From Dermanyssus gallinae (lineage: Eukaryota > Arthropoda > Arachnida > Mesostigmata > Dermanyssidae), in the NCBI GenBank assembly GCA_003439945.1, contig QVRM01003996.1:62001-126000 (forward strand): a DNA stretch of 64,000 nucleotides. Direction: 5' to 3'. Each line of letters opens with the position of its first letter. Within the stretch, counting starts at the first letter, position 1. The position numbers and the translations under genes were made by a program. Positions 34,500-46,260 of the stretch are shown piece after piece. The notes beneath the pieces were generated by a model. That model was not told the DNA's origin, made no database searches, and saw only the letters and a program-made list of their open reading frames with translations.

Positions 34500-36090
34500 C
34501 CTGCCTTTTTTCGTTCCCGAATATCACACTGGCGAAGACGCCTTCCTATCCGTCACTCAAGGTTGAAAGGTTCAGGTCAAAGAAGAGTCGACGAGCCGCC
34601 ACAGCTACGTTACCTTCACGTGGGTCTCATGAGCCCCCTACGGTGCCCCTCGGGATCCCTCCGGCCGTCGTGCGCTTAAGGACCCTGACGCGAGCCAGGT
34701 CATGAATTGCAAGAGATGACGACTGCTCCCAGTTTTTAGCCCAGCGGCAGGCGCGCGGCTTGCAGAACAACTGCTGACGAGCACTAAAAACTGTCATCGC
34801 TCGAGTCAAGGCGGCAGCGTGGTAGGAGCTTGTAGCAGTGGTCGAGGCTGTGCCTTGGGGCCTACCTTACCGAGTGGTCACAGGCAAGCTTCGCCAAGCC
34901 GTTTCCCATTTGCCGCCTGAGAAGATCCTGGAGCAGGTTCTACCAAATTTTTACCCAGTCAGTCCCAGCGCCTTCTACAAACCTTCTCTATCTGCCCAGA
35001 TAACATCCTACCTATCACGGTATATGAAAACTTTTGCGCGGGTAAAAGTTGGTGCCCGGAAAGGCACCGGCCCCGACGGGATGCCGCCCATGATCATTCG
35101 CTTTCTGGCAAAGCAGCATTCGGAGAAGTTGGCGGGCATGGCTACCCTATTATTGGCACACGGAATGTACGCCGCGCAATGGAAGTGGGCGCAGCTCACA
35201 CTCATTCTAGAGCCGGGTTCTATCCCCTGTAGACCTATCTGCCTACTGGAGAAAGTAGACACACACTGTAGGAGAATCTCAAAGCAGAGCGCAGAAATAC
35301 AGAGATCGAGGACTTTATGGGGTCCCCAGTATGGCTTCCGACGGGGCCAGTCAACGATATACGCTCTTTAACGGATCCTGCGGAGAGCGGACTAGGAGAC
35401 TATGAAATCCCTCAAGATCCGGTCGTTCGTTCTTGTCATCCGATCGATGTAAAGAACGCTTTGACGAATACCACAAAATGAGGGTGACTATAACGATGCT
35501 GGAGCATAGGGGTCTCTCGCGATATCTACCGCGTATTTGGACGACAGGACGTTCATAACAGGGCAAAGTGATCTCGCCCCTCTCGTCATGGCACGCCGCG
35601 AGACAACACTAGAAGGATTGCTAAGGCGGCGCCAGCCTGCGTATAAGCATGCATGGCCACCCGTCATCTATAGCTTGCCTTACAGGAGATGAAGGCAATT
35701 TACCTGACGGGCCGAAAGATGCCACATGGGGTCAACCGTACCCTCGCGGGCCACCCTATCGATCAAGAGGACGTCATCTTAAATACCGGTCTTACGGGTG
35801 CGCCGCATGTTAAGCAGGTAGTCGCCAACTCAGCAAATCGCACAGAACCTGACCAGAATTCCTCCTCGGGACTTTCAAAGGACGGACGCTGCCGCCTGCT
35901 AGCGTCTGTCGCGAAGTATTCGGCGATGTACGCGACGCCATCGTGAGCCTATCTAACCCTACGCGCCGCTCGCAACAGACGAGTTTTCTGCGTGACGCTG
36001 CGCGAGATGGCCCTTCGGATCTGCCGGATGTGCCGTACGGTGAGCACTGTAAGCCGGTTGGCGCGACGGACTTCACACAATCCCAAGAGG
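34500..36090 (+). pseudogene. R1-clade LINE reverse transcriptase, degenerate
   Basis: The plus frame 34838-35371 contains LPPEKILEQVLPNFYPVSP, GTGPDGMPPMIIRFLAKQ, WAQLTLILEPGS, PICLLEKVD and YGFRRGQSTIYAL. These are the N-terminal and finger blocks of an R1-type reverse transcriptase. After a break, 35689-35946 gives MKAIYLTGRKMP, LAGHPIDQ, TGLTGAPHVKQVVA and CRLLASVAKYSAMYATPS, matching the region after the catalytic core in the minus-strand element at 49.3-53.9 kb. At 35990-36060, LREMALRICRMCRTVSTVS continues that match. The YADD core between 35460 and 35690 is missing, so the copy is deleted and dead. It has no endonuclease or ORF1. Confidence 0.75.
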
Positions 36091-36529
36091 CAACGCTTGA
36101 CGTGTAGTCTCACGAATGGGCTACGCGCTGCTCAGAAGTGCCTCGGGCGAGCTGGACCTGATCGCTTGTGTCGGACCTTTGACGTTGGTATGGCGGACCG
36201 GCGGCCACTAGTGTACTTTTTGGTTAGGTCCTTACAAGCCACGGCCAGTACCAAACATTGCACCAGCCACGACCAATACCAAGCCAAGATACGTGTACGC
36301 TTTGACGTTTTGGCACACGAGATTATACGCGATTATTATACGCGAGAAGACGCAGCGGGTTCGCGAGTTTTAGCCAGAACGAGATCCATGAGAGCCGGTT
36401 GAGCACGAGGCTCCCAGCAGTGCCACAAAATTCTGAACTCTTGGGGGGGGGATTGAGGTTTTTAGTGGTTGAAAGTCCTACACTAGGTGCTATTAGTTGC
36501 GAGTGCCTAGAATGCGCTAGTGTTTCCAA

Positions 36530-39150
36530 ACCTTCCATATATAAAATCTGCCTTCTTTAAGAGGACCAGTCACATCCTTAGAACCGAAAAAGAAGGACTT
36601 GCAGCTTTTACTGACAGCAGTGGCTAACGTAAAACTCGTCAGCAAACATGGGATTACGCACTCATTAATTTTTAAAGCTCTAAACACTATAAACCTAATC
36701 ATACGTGATATTTGTCGTAGATATCTTGGACAAAGTTTCAACCCCACTAAAACAAAGGGGACAGTCCATCGAGACAAGAGAAACCCCGACAAATTGATTG
36801 TCTCATCGGGCAACCCTCGCCCCAATCCCTTGGACGCAAAATGCATTGCCTCACCTCAAGGAAGGGCTGGCTATTTTTGTATAGAATTAAGACATCCTGA
36901 CAATCGGGGGGATGAAAACACTCCAGCTGTATTACGCGCACTCCACGCAAAGAAGATCTCTCACTTCGGCAAGAATAAAAACGAATTCGCCACTCAGATG
37001 CTAAAAAGAAGAAGCGATTAGTCTCTGCAGCTCCCTTAGGGCAAATTTCATCTGGCCCAGTAGCCATCCCGGCAACCGCTGACATCATTCCTATGAAAGA
37101 GCCTTGAAGCTGGCGCTCGTGCATTATCCAGGTATGACCTCGCAGATCCGAGTCAAAAGCTGGAAAACAAAAAAGACTCATGGCAAAAAAGGATGTAACC
37201 TGACTCTGGTTTTGCAGCTGTTGCGAAATTAGGGAATGTGTCTTATGCCTATACCCTACGAGCTCTCAGGAGCAACACTGACTCAGGGACGGCTGGAGTA
37301 AACGTCAAAAGAGCTTTACGAAGTGCTACTGGAAAGATCCGTCAGATTGTGCGAGGCACTATTACTACCGATTCAGTGGCACATTCCTTTAACAAATAAA
37401 AGAAAAAGCATATTTAGACGTGACAGCCCAGGCGGTCTCACAGATCAAGGCTATCATAAGCAGAGACGTAGGTGGGTTTATTGAGCCACAGTACATTCCT
37501 AAAAGGTTCAATGAGAACGGAGCTCCGGAAATAGCATTCATACTTGATAAGAAAAGCTGAGTAGGCGACCAAGTAAGAAAAGCTGAGTAGGCGAGAAAGC
37601 TCAATGGCTTTTACGGCAAAGACATATATAACTTGGTTGGACCCGATACTCAATCGGCTAAATGGTTTTGGTACTACAATCTCTCTATGTGATTTCTCTC
37701 CGAATTTTGACCACACCGCCCGGAACTGTTCCGTAGCACGGCCAACCAACCTCGTTGCTACAAACGCACAGGGCGAAAGGACGTCGCAAAGAGCTGCGTG
37801 GCCAATAAGAGATTTTCTGTAAGGGACACTAAGCCACTACGATGCAGTACCTAGGTTATCGAGTACGGATCACCAACCATCGCGACAACCGCAAGCAAAA
37901 TTACCAGAAATATTAAAGTGCTGCAAATAAATCCCCTTGGGCATAACACTAAGCGTCCCAATTTGCGGCCAAAAATAACACAGGAGTCTTACTACTCTCC
38001 GAGACCCCACAACACAGTTTTCTCAACCGGGATCCTACGCTGCTAAGAGCTTCTCTCCGTTCAAGATACTTCCTACAAGACTACCCAATTACAATTACAA
38101 GGTTATTAGAACAAGGCACACACTTCTCTTTCAACCTCACGATCTACTCAAAAAATATTCCTCTAAACATGAATATGAGCATTCAGACCACGATGAACTA
38201 GACCTCACCACGAGCACCAGAAATCACCGCAAGTGGACTATGAAAGGGGATTTCAAGGGGGCGACGCAGCTTATCATACCACTCAGGAGCACATCTAGTT
38301 ACACCTTTGATAACGGCAAAGGCAGATATACGCCAGTCTTGACATTTGCAACAGAAGGAATAACTCATCAAATAACTTACTGGAGGATCCACGAAGAGCA
38401 AGAAACCCCATTCGGCCATCTCTACGTAACCTTCTCTGTTACCTTAGCTTCCTCCCAGCGCACACTGGCGCTGCTATTCCAGGCTAAATTGTCCCCATTA
38501 TAAAGAAAATAATCTCATCTTGTTGAATGCTCGCCAGTGCATTTCTCTCCACTACTAGAAGAAACCTGCCGAGATTCCAGCTCACGACCACATCTTGAGA
38601 TAGCCAATCGCCCCCCGTGCTACTGGTGGAAAGAGATCGCTAAAACGCAAAGGATCTGCCACCGTTTGTGACGAGTATGCACGCACCGCAGAGCAAGGTA
38701 CCGACCAGGACTTACCTATATATGGTGGAGATAGGAAAAGCACGGAGACCCCACATGGGAAATTAACCACTAGAACTCATTGCGCTAAGAGGTCAACGAT
38801 AACCGTTGCGACACAGGACACAAAATCAAGAGTAACAAAATAATCCGCGCACAGCTGCCACTATTTGTAGAAGTAGCCCGACCGACTTTAACTGCACTTT
38901 TCCCGCAAAGACCCTGGCCGCAGCCGGTGATCTTTGAAAGGAAAGAGTGACCCTGCATTAAAGTCGTTGTCTCATTTCAGGGTATCAGAATCATACGGAA
39001 AGAAAAACAGTGCCTAGGTGCGGCCCACCCGCAAGCAGTACGCCTACTATTGCAAAACCAACCACCTAAAAGTACACAAATGCGTGCTAGATAAAATGCT
39101 TACCAGCGCAGCGTTTAACTCGATTTCCAAGGGCTTGGAAGTTTGACCTT
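36530..39150 (+). other. Coding-dense but broken region, origin unassigned
   Basis: In about 2.6 kb, long plus-strand open stretches follow each other in shifting frames: 36599-37021 (140 codons), about 37205-37400, 37410-37560, about 37990-38500 and 38637-38840. Each ends at a stop or frameshift where another frame takes over, as in a decayed long gene set. The 38240-38503 segment has alternating hydrophobic strands (TYWRIHEEQETPFGHLYVTF) that would suit a beta-rich structural protein. I recognise no family. Candidates are a fossil viral insertion, an unknown retroelement gag, or a host pseudogene. The A-rich plus strand differs from the GC-rich LINE just upstream. A small tandem repeat sits at 37549-37598. 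Confidence 0.3.
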
Positions 39151-41060
39151 TTTACCGAAGCCCGATAAACCGCAAGAGTACATTTGTTAACCAACCAACG
39201 CTGTAACAACTGAACATGTTGAAATTTGAACATGCCACTTTGGAATAGCCTAGTAAGACGTCTAGAGACGCGACTGAAGTGTCCGGCGTGGTTGTGCTGC
39301 ATGCACGGGCGCCTGCGCGTAGCGAACGAGAAAAGCTTTTGTTGAACGGGATTAATTGACCCGGCAGCACCTGTGAGAATATATATATATATATATATAT
39401 TCCTTAATTATTCTGCTTTAATAATACCGGTTAGTTTAGGCACGGTTTCTGTATGAATACGTTTATACTGCGTAACGAATTCAGTCGTGCTTGCATACAC
39501 ATGCGCATTCATTTGCAGAGCTGGGCATACTCGGGGCCAGTGCTGCTGATGGAACTAGCTCTTATTTGCTGTTGTCTGGCCAATCGAGCCAGAATTAGTA
39601 AGCGTCTATTGAATTAGCCACACGAGTACAGTGGCAGTGAACGACATTCGCCTCAATCTAGACTTTCCTGTTTGAGCCCGAGACCTTCTCCGAAGTAAAT
39701 TGGGAGGGGGTAAGCGCTAAGGGAAGGGTGCGTGAGAGGTACAACCGAGAGGCATTATTAGCGGCCCGCCGATGATGACGCCGCGCTGGCTTTATTCAAT
39801 AGGCATTGGCTGGCGTCCCACACAGGCGCCGACGCCCAGCTGCCCCCAGCCAACTACAATAGATAGAGAATAGCCAGAAACGGGGGCCACCTGACCTATT
39901 CAACGGTGGCCCTGCATAAACGCAATGCGAATGAAATTGGCATCGGACGACAGGATGCAGGCGGACGACGACTGCATCCTCAGCAGTGGCAATGGCAAAC
40001 TGGTCGTGGTAGCGCCAGCATATGCGGATGGCAAACCCGCGACCCAGGTGGCGCTCGCTTTGTTGTTAATGTTAACGAAGCGCGCCTACTACTAAGCGAT
40101 CTGGCCGGAGGAGACGTGGTCGGCTGGTGGGGTCCTGGTATGTGATTGTGGTGGGGGCGTACACGGCCTGGTTCATGCAAACGCCAGCCGCCAGAATGTA
40201 AAGCGGCTAACTAATCACGAAGGACAGAGAAGCAAGCAAGCTCGAATGTTGACCCCGTTTCAACCATTTTAAATAGGAGGTGGCTGCGGCCGTCGCTGCT
40301 GCTTCTGATGCTGATACTACCACCAGAGCAAGCAACTAGGCCATTGGGGCCACCCCTTTCCAAGGGCTTATATTCCGCCCTTTCGACGTTCTAGCCGCGT
40401 CTACTTTTACCTAACTGGTATTCTGCATTGTACGGCAGTTGCAGCAGCACTACGATTGGTGTTGCTGTTTAGTAAGCTTAAAATAAGTGTATATGCATAC
40501 ATTCATAAGCATCATGCTAGGCACAGAAACGTTTGTATTGAAACAGCAGCGAAACAGATCAACCAACAGGCGATTAATGAAATAGAATTGAATGTCCTTA
40601 CTGGCACGTGCAGCCAGGTATAGGCCTCTCACCGGTATAGGCCGTGCCGCATCGGTTCTCGGGCTAAATACTGCACTAACTCCCTCACCCCTGACCCCAA
40701 ACCCAACCTTTCCCCCAGCGACGTCCAAGGCCATAACAGACACCGCAACATTACTTAGTTGCATTTTAGCTAACGTGGATAATTTCTCGCCTACACACGT
40801 TGATTGTAGACGGACAGAAGCCGGAGGTTGGCAAACCTATCCTCGTGATAAAATACATTCGACAAAGTCGAATGTGTACCACACCTCATCGCGTCGCAGA
40901 GAAATAATCTGGCTATGCACGACTCCCAATCAACGCACATGCATGCATGGCAATCTATTTCCGACGTTCTAAAGTCATCGTTGTTGTCTGCCCAATTGCA
41001 GTTTCTTTAAATGGTGAGTTGCAAGGACGGAAAACAATCTCATAGTTTCTTGTTTCCCAA
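39151..41060. other. Unassigned stretch
   Basis: No gene is recognised over 1.9 kb. A (TA)n run is at 39379-39400. Open frames at 39906-40145 and 40592-40972 lack motifs. Confidence 0.4.
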
Positions 41061-41137
41061 TATATATATATATATATATACAGGTTTGCGGGTGACAGGA
41101 TAAGGGATGTAATGGGAAACTAGAAACTATGCGATTC

Positions 41138-41174
<37 letters not shown>

Positions 41175-41225
41175 CGAGCACTGCCGAGTGTGCAAACGTA
41201 TTGTAAACGAATAATAAGTCATCAC

Positions 41226-41268
<43 letters not shown>

Positions 41269-41345
41269 CATACATATATGCAGGTTTGCAGGTGCCAGGA
41301 TAAAGGATGTAATGGGAAACTAGAAACTATGCGATGCGTTATATA

Positions 41346-41400
<55 letters not shown>
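41061..41400. repeat. (TA)n nest with 60-bp repeated units
   Basis: TA tracts alternate with three short inserts. A 60-bp unit at 41081-41140 (start CAGGTTTGCG, end GCGATTCGTT) recurs at 41281-41340 with four differences. Between them lies a 59-bp copy of the 3' tail of the R2/R4-like element (41172-41230). Just before the nest, 41040-41059 carries part of the 60-bp unit in inverted orientation. Confidence 0.85.
41172..41230 (+). mobile_element. Extremely 5'-truncated R2/R4-like 3' tail
   Basis: AGGCGAGCACTGCCGAGTGT through ATCACAATAT matches positions 4998-5056 of the R2/R4-like element with only a few differences. It is bounded by (TA)n on both sides. Such tiny 3' pieces are typical of abortive target-primed reverse transcription. 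Confidence 0.75.
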
Positions 41401-41423
41401 GTGTGTGTCAGCTAGGGTCACAC

Positions 41424-41685
41424 GATAAGGCGCCGTCCGTGGTGCCCGCTGCATCGCTTCGAGCGGAATAAACTGTACTATTTTGCATGTCCGACGTGCC
41501 TCGTGCTGGCTGATGCCTGCAAAGTTAAACGAAAGCAAGCTTTCACTATTCTGGTTGCACTCGGATTTTTCGACGACTAGTGCTCTGCTTGCATCAGCAC
41601 TCATCTGCATTTCCTCCTCCTCCTTCTCCTGCTCTTCCAGCTCAAAGAGAACTTTGTGTGGGCCAACCTGCTTGGCCACCACCAC
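41424..41685 (-). CDS. Candidate exon, acidic low-complexity protein
   Basis: The minus frame from 41685 reads VVAKQVGPHKVLFELEEQ, then a Glu-rich run, ALVVEKSECNQNSES, FNFAGISQHEARRTCK and VQFIPLEAMQRAP. Codon use is regular (GAG, CAG, GTC, CTC, AAG) and unlike that of nearby repeats. A possible acceptor AACTAAG lies directly upstream. On the other side the frame runs into a (TA)n tract. No homologue is recognised. It could be a host exon, part of a processed pseudogene, or chance. Confidence 0.3.
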
Positions 41686-42584
41686 CTTAGTTGTCTCTCT
41701 CGTACAACTGGAGCTCCCAACGATGGCTGAATTATGTCTATGCTTTAACTTAACTGCTCAACCGTTTCGGAGCGCCGTCCTCAGCCATGCTTTCACTTTA
41801 TACCGCTAACCTGGCCCACGTCACCTTATTTTTATCGAGGCGCAAATATAATTATATGATACGCACGCATCTTGTGACTATGAAGTTATGTAGACTAACT
41901 CAAATGGGAAATGCAGTTATTTTTCAAGTACTCTCACTCAGAAACAAGACTTCCCCGAGACCATTCTTCATTAGAATAAAATTGGCTTTAATGTGCTCTC
42001 CAATTCCCTGTATCGCTTTTAAAATCATCCTGCGTCCCATCATATATATACATATATATACTTTCATCCGATTGCTTTCGTATGATAATACCACTGTGCA
42101 TTTTATGATCGAACTTTGATCAAAGAATCCATTAGGGATTTTGCAATCTTTTCCAATACCTTACGATTTTTTTTGGCCTAGAACCTAGGCCCACAGAGCA
42201 CTGTCTATGTCGCCACACTAGCCGAATATCCCTTTGTCTGAAAAGTAGGCCACAATGCACTCAGAGAGGAACGAAACCCATATTGCCTTCAATAAAATCG
42301 TTGGTAGTATTGTCGGCAGAATCACCACGAGCCAGTTGGCCACTCTGCCCTTTTGGAGCTAGCTCGTTAGTTGGTCCGAGCTTCTTGAACAACATTTCAG
42401 ATTTGTGAAAATTTCATGCCACAAATACAAGGTTTTGAATAAGTCATATTATCATTAGAGTGGAATCTCTTAAGTTAGCAAAATTATTAATGGACTAACT
42501 GTACTCGTCCCGCCGCATTCCCGTTTATTTGCAATATCACAATTAGTGGCCCAATAGGCGGAATAACGGTATACAAACTAATAT
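41686..42584. other. Unassigned spacer
   Basis: No gene is recognised. Small TA runs occur near 42040-42060. Confidence 0.4.
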
Positions 42585-42684
42585 ATATATCTATATATAT
42601 ATATATATATATATATATAGCTAATATGTGTATATATATATATATTATATATATATATTATATATATATATATATATCTATATA
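42585..42684. repeat. (TA)n microsatellite, interrupted
   Basis: TA units with a few interruptions (GCTAATATGTG near 42620), ending at the CAGGGTG start of the foldback repeat. Confidence 0.9.
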
Positions 42685-44330
42685 CAGGGTGCTGCAGGAA
42701 TATTTGAAGAGCGATATACAGAATTGTAGAGCTCGTTAAAGCAAATGTTTTTTCCAATGGAACATGGTCTCTGAGAAGTCTTGTTTCGGAGTGAGAGTGA
42801 AATTACTACAATTTGTGACACTGGTGTTTTTGCCCGACATAGGAGAACAAAATGTGCTGTTGCGAGACAAACCAGTCTTCCTATACAGAAACTAAGCACA
42901 TCTTCGTATTTGTGATAAAATTCTGCTTCATCTGAAGAATATGCAAGGCCGGTCAGAAGACGCGACATGGTCGCTTAGAAGAGAATTCGCCAAAACTGAA
43001 GTTTTTTATTAGCGTTCACGCCAAATACTTCAGAATCATAACCCTACAACTACTCACAGCGCTCAAAACAGACATATTCAGCCAATGCCCAATTCATGGC
43101 GATCTTGGTACCAAACATATGTCAAGGCGAGCTGTGGTTGCGGAGTAATTTACGATTTTTCGGAGGGCATGCCCAGATTAAGTGCATGTAGAATGACTGT
43201 GTGGCGACGTTCACTACCGCCGACGTGTCGCGCGACAGCCGCAGCGCGCCATTTTTCACGCATTTAACCTGGGCATGCCCTCCGAAAAATCGTAGTTACC
43301 TTTGCAACCACAGCTCGCCTTGACATATGTTTGGTACCAAAATCGCCATGAATTGGGCATTGGCTGAATATGTCTGTTTTGAGCGCTGTGAGTAGTTGTA
43401 GGGTTATGATTCTGAAGTATTTGGCGTGAACGCTAATCAAAGCTTAGGTGAAAGTTCTTACTAAAATGTGTAGTACTGACGCTGTACGTTATTGCCCGAC
43501 ACAAGAGCACACGATGATTGCGATACAAGCAGTATTGCTATAGAGAAACTAAGCACACTGACGGGTTTGTGACAAAATGTTGTTTCCTCTTTCTCGGACA
43601 TAAGACGATGGCGGTTAGAAAATGCGACATAGTCGCTTAGAAGAATTTTGGCAAAAATTAGGTTCTGTCATTCGCTTTCACGTTAAGTGTCTTAAGATCA
43701 TAATTCTACGGCCATACACAGCGCTAAATCGAAAAATATTCAAGCAAATGTGCATTTCGTGACGAGCAATTTTGTGTATAATGGTTCGCGGAGGTTGAGC
43801 AAGAACTGCGAGATAATAAATAGTTGTGTGCTTTTAAAGCTATGACGGATGATTTGTCTGATGTAGTAGGTCACTCTTTGCATGCACTTAATCTCGGCAT
43901 GCCCGCCGAAAAACCTTAACTATGCTGCGACCACTAGGTTTGGCACCAAAATGCGCATTTACCTGAATGTGTAAGTTGTGAGCTTGTAAATAGCCGTACG
44001 ACTATGATTTTAAGATATTGAACGCAAAAGCTAATATTATAACTCCAGGTTTTGCGACTGATCTTCTAAACGGCCATGTCGCGCCGAAGGACCGCCCAGA
44101 GGAAACACTATTTTCTTAGGGCCACGACGGTATGGTTCGTTTATTTTTAAGGGGCGGGGGTGTTGTGCTCCTGTGTTGGGCAATAAGGTCAGTGTCACAA
44201 ACTTTAATAATTCCCGAAACAAGACTTTTTGAGATTATGATCCAATGGAAAAAATTCTTTGCCTAAACGAGTTCTACAATTCGCTATATCGTGCTCCAAA
44301 TCGAACTCTGGGATTAGCTCTACATATACG

Positions 44331-44332
<2 letters not shown>
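42685..44332. repeat. Palindromic foldback repeat, two copies in tandem
   Basis: The left arm begins CAGGGTGCTGCAGG next to (TA)n. The region around 43010-43165 is repeated almost exactly in inverted form at 43270-43435. Examples are GTTCACGCCAAATACTTCAG against CTGAAGTATTTGGCGTGAAC, and TTTTTCGGAGGGCATGCCCA against TGGGCATGCCCTCCGAAAAA. A short unique centre lies at 43180-43260. A second, more diverged copy follows (43450-44332). Its centre is near 43880-43910, and its right arm, read in reverse, repeats AATTGTAGAACTCGTTTAGG. It ends at another (TA)n. There is no transposase. The same family occurs at 1.7-2.8 and 33.4 kb. Confidence 0.8.
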
Positions 44333-44334
<2 letters not shown>

Positions 44335-44372
<38 letters not shown>

Positions 44373-44446
44373 CCCTACCTAGTCTCCTTTTTCCACCCTT
44401 TATTCGAAAAATAAAGACGCTTTCTATATATATATATATATATATT
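44335..44446. repeat. (TA)n pair with short spacer
   Basis: TA tracts at 44335-44369 and 44426-44446 flank 56 bases of unique sequence. Confidence 0.9.
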
Positions 44447-45160
44447 AATCACCTAGTTTCCCGCCAGTATATAAAGTAAATCAATCTACAGCCACTTAAT
44501 TCGAACGTTCAAAATTACTTGCATTTAAATGGAGGCTGCACTTGGCAGCATTGAACGTGACCTCCCTTGCGCTTTTATTTGCCTTTCGGTTCATTCTTCT
44601 GCGGATGAGCGGCCTCACAATGATAACATTTTCGATTCGCTGTTTTCACATGATTTTGAGTAAGTTTGCAAAGCTAGGCTTGGTCAGCGCGATACACATA
44701 TTGCAAATACGTCTACTTTTATACGCATACATGCACACATACATATATCGTACATGCATATATACTGTAAAGACGACCAATTGCCTCCAACTCCCAGCCA
44801 TGAAGGGAGGTGCATAAGTTCACTTATGCTTGCGCAGGCCGCGTCCTCCCTCCTTATATGGGCGCTGGGGTTGACACAATGACAGCTACATCGGCAACAA
44901 CAACAACACCACCGGCAACCGTTTAGTCGGCCATAACCGTTGATGCGTAGCAATTTGCGACGCATCACACCGAGTCACAGAACGCGCGGAAACGAAAATG
45001 TTTTCACGAAGCCACAATTTAGCTTTCTTGAATTTGGCAACAATGCCAACTGGTCAGTTAGATAGCGTCGCTGGACGTCGGAGTCGCTCCGCGCAGTTTG
45101 CGGCAATCAACGAGCAATTTGTGAGTCGTGCCAGCCAAGCAATGATAGCGATTTCAACAG
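44447..45160. other. Unassigned spacer
   Basis: No gene is recognised. CAACAACAACA occurs near 44895, and a CAA/ACA-rich tract lies at 45155-45230. Confidence 0.4.
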
Positions 45161-45461
45161 CAGCAACAACAACGACAACTACAGCAACAACAGCAACAAC
45201 AAAAATAACAACAACAGAAGTACAAAGAGCAACAGATGCAACGGTGTTCGTGTTTCAGTCCAGCAATCAGCTAACGACGAGTGACACGTATGGAATTATA
45301 TATATATATATATATTTTTTTTTTATGGGACCGTCTTCTCCAGACGGCAAACCCATTTAAGTTCAATAACTCTTCATTGAGCCTGAAATTTCCGTTATTA
45401 CATTAATTCAAACAATTATAACTATTCAGGTAATTCTGCAGAAAAGGCTATCGCCCGTGTC

Positions 45462-45660
<199 letters not shown>

Positions 45661-45849
45661 AAGGCGGATCGGCAAGTTGTAGTACTTTGCATTTGAAAAT
45701 TAAATCGTTCGGGATGGCCCTCCACGTCGAAAGCCCAATCCTCTCAATGGTGTTTTCCAATAGAGAATCGATCGAAGAACATCAGGCAGAGCTGAGCTAA
45801 CGCCAAGGTTCTTTAAACTGTTTTATTTTTCACTACAAGAGAATAATTT

Positions 45850-46260
45850 TTCACAACGTTTTGCTAAAATGTTTAAATTGTGTGCAAAAATGTCCGACGC
45901 AAGGGGCTTGAATGCTGGGAAAACATAAATTGGTTCCTTCATCACGACAACCCACCGCCGCACATATTGTTCGATCGATAAAAAAATCGGTTTTTATATT
46001 TCATCCCTATTTTCGGGACTTGGCTTTGTACGACACTTTCCTGTTTCCATCAACAAAAAATTGGAGGGACAACGTTTTTAGGCTCTAGAGGTAGGAGCAA
46101 CTCCACCCGATTCCGAACGACGCGTAGTTTTTTTGCCAGGAGTGCCAATAGGTGGAATAAGTGCAACGGACGAAAGCTCCTTTGAAGGAAACAAAAACAC
46201 TTTGGTGCATTAAATAAAGATTATTTTGTTTCAAATATGTATTAACCCAGGATACAAAAA
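45850..46260 (+). pseudogene. Mariner (DD34D-type) transposase C-terminal relic
   Basis: Plus-frame pieces NWFLHHDNPPPH (about 45930-45965), with the second catalytic Asp, and PYFRDLALYDTFLFPSTKNW (about 46005-46065), with the third, match the WFLHHDNAPPH and PYSPDLAP-D-FLFP pattern of mariner transposases. The short spacing between the two Asp blocks fits the DD34D group. Near 46170-46190 a GAFF-EG-like end may continue the gene. Stops and a frameshift break it. The N-terminal half and terminal repeats were not found. Confidence 0.7.
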
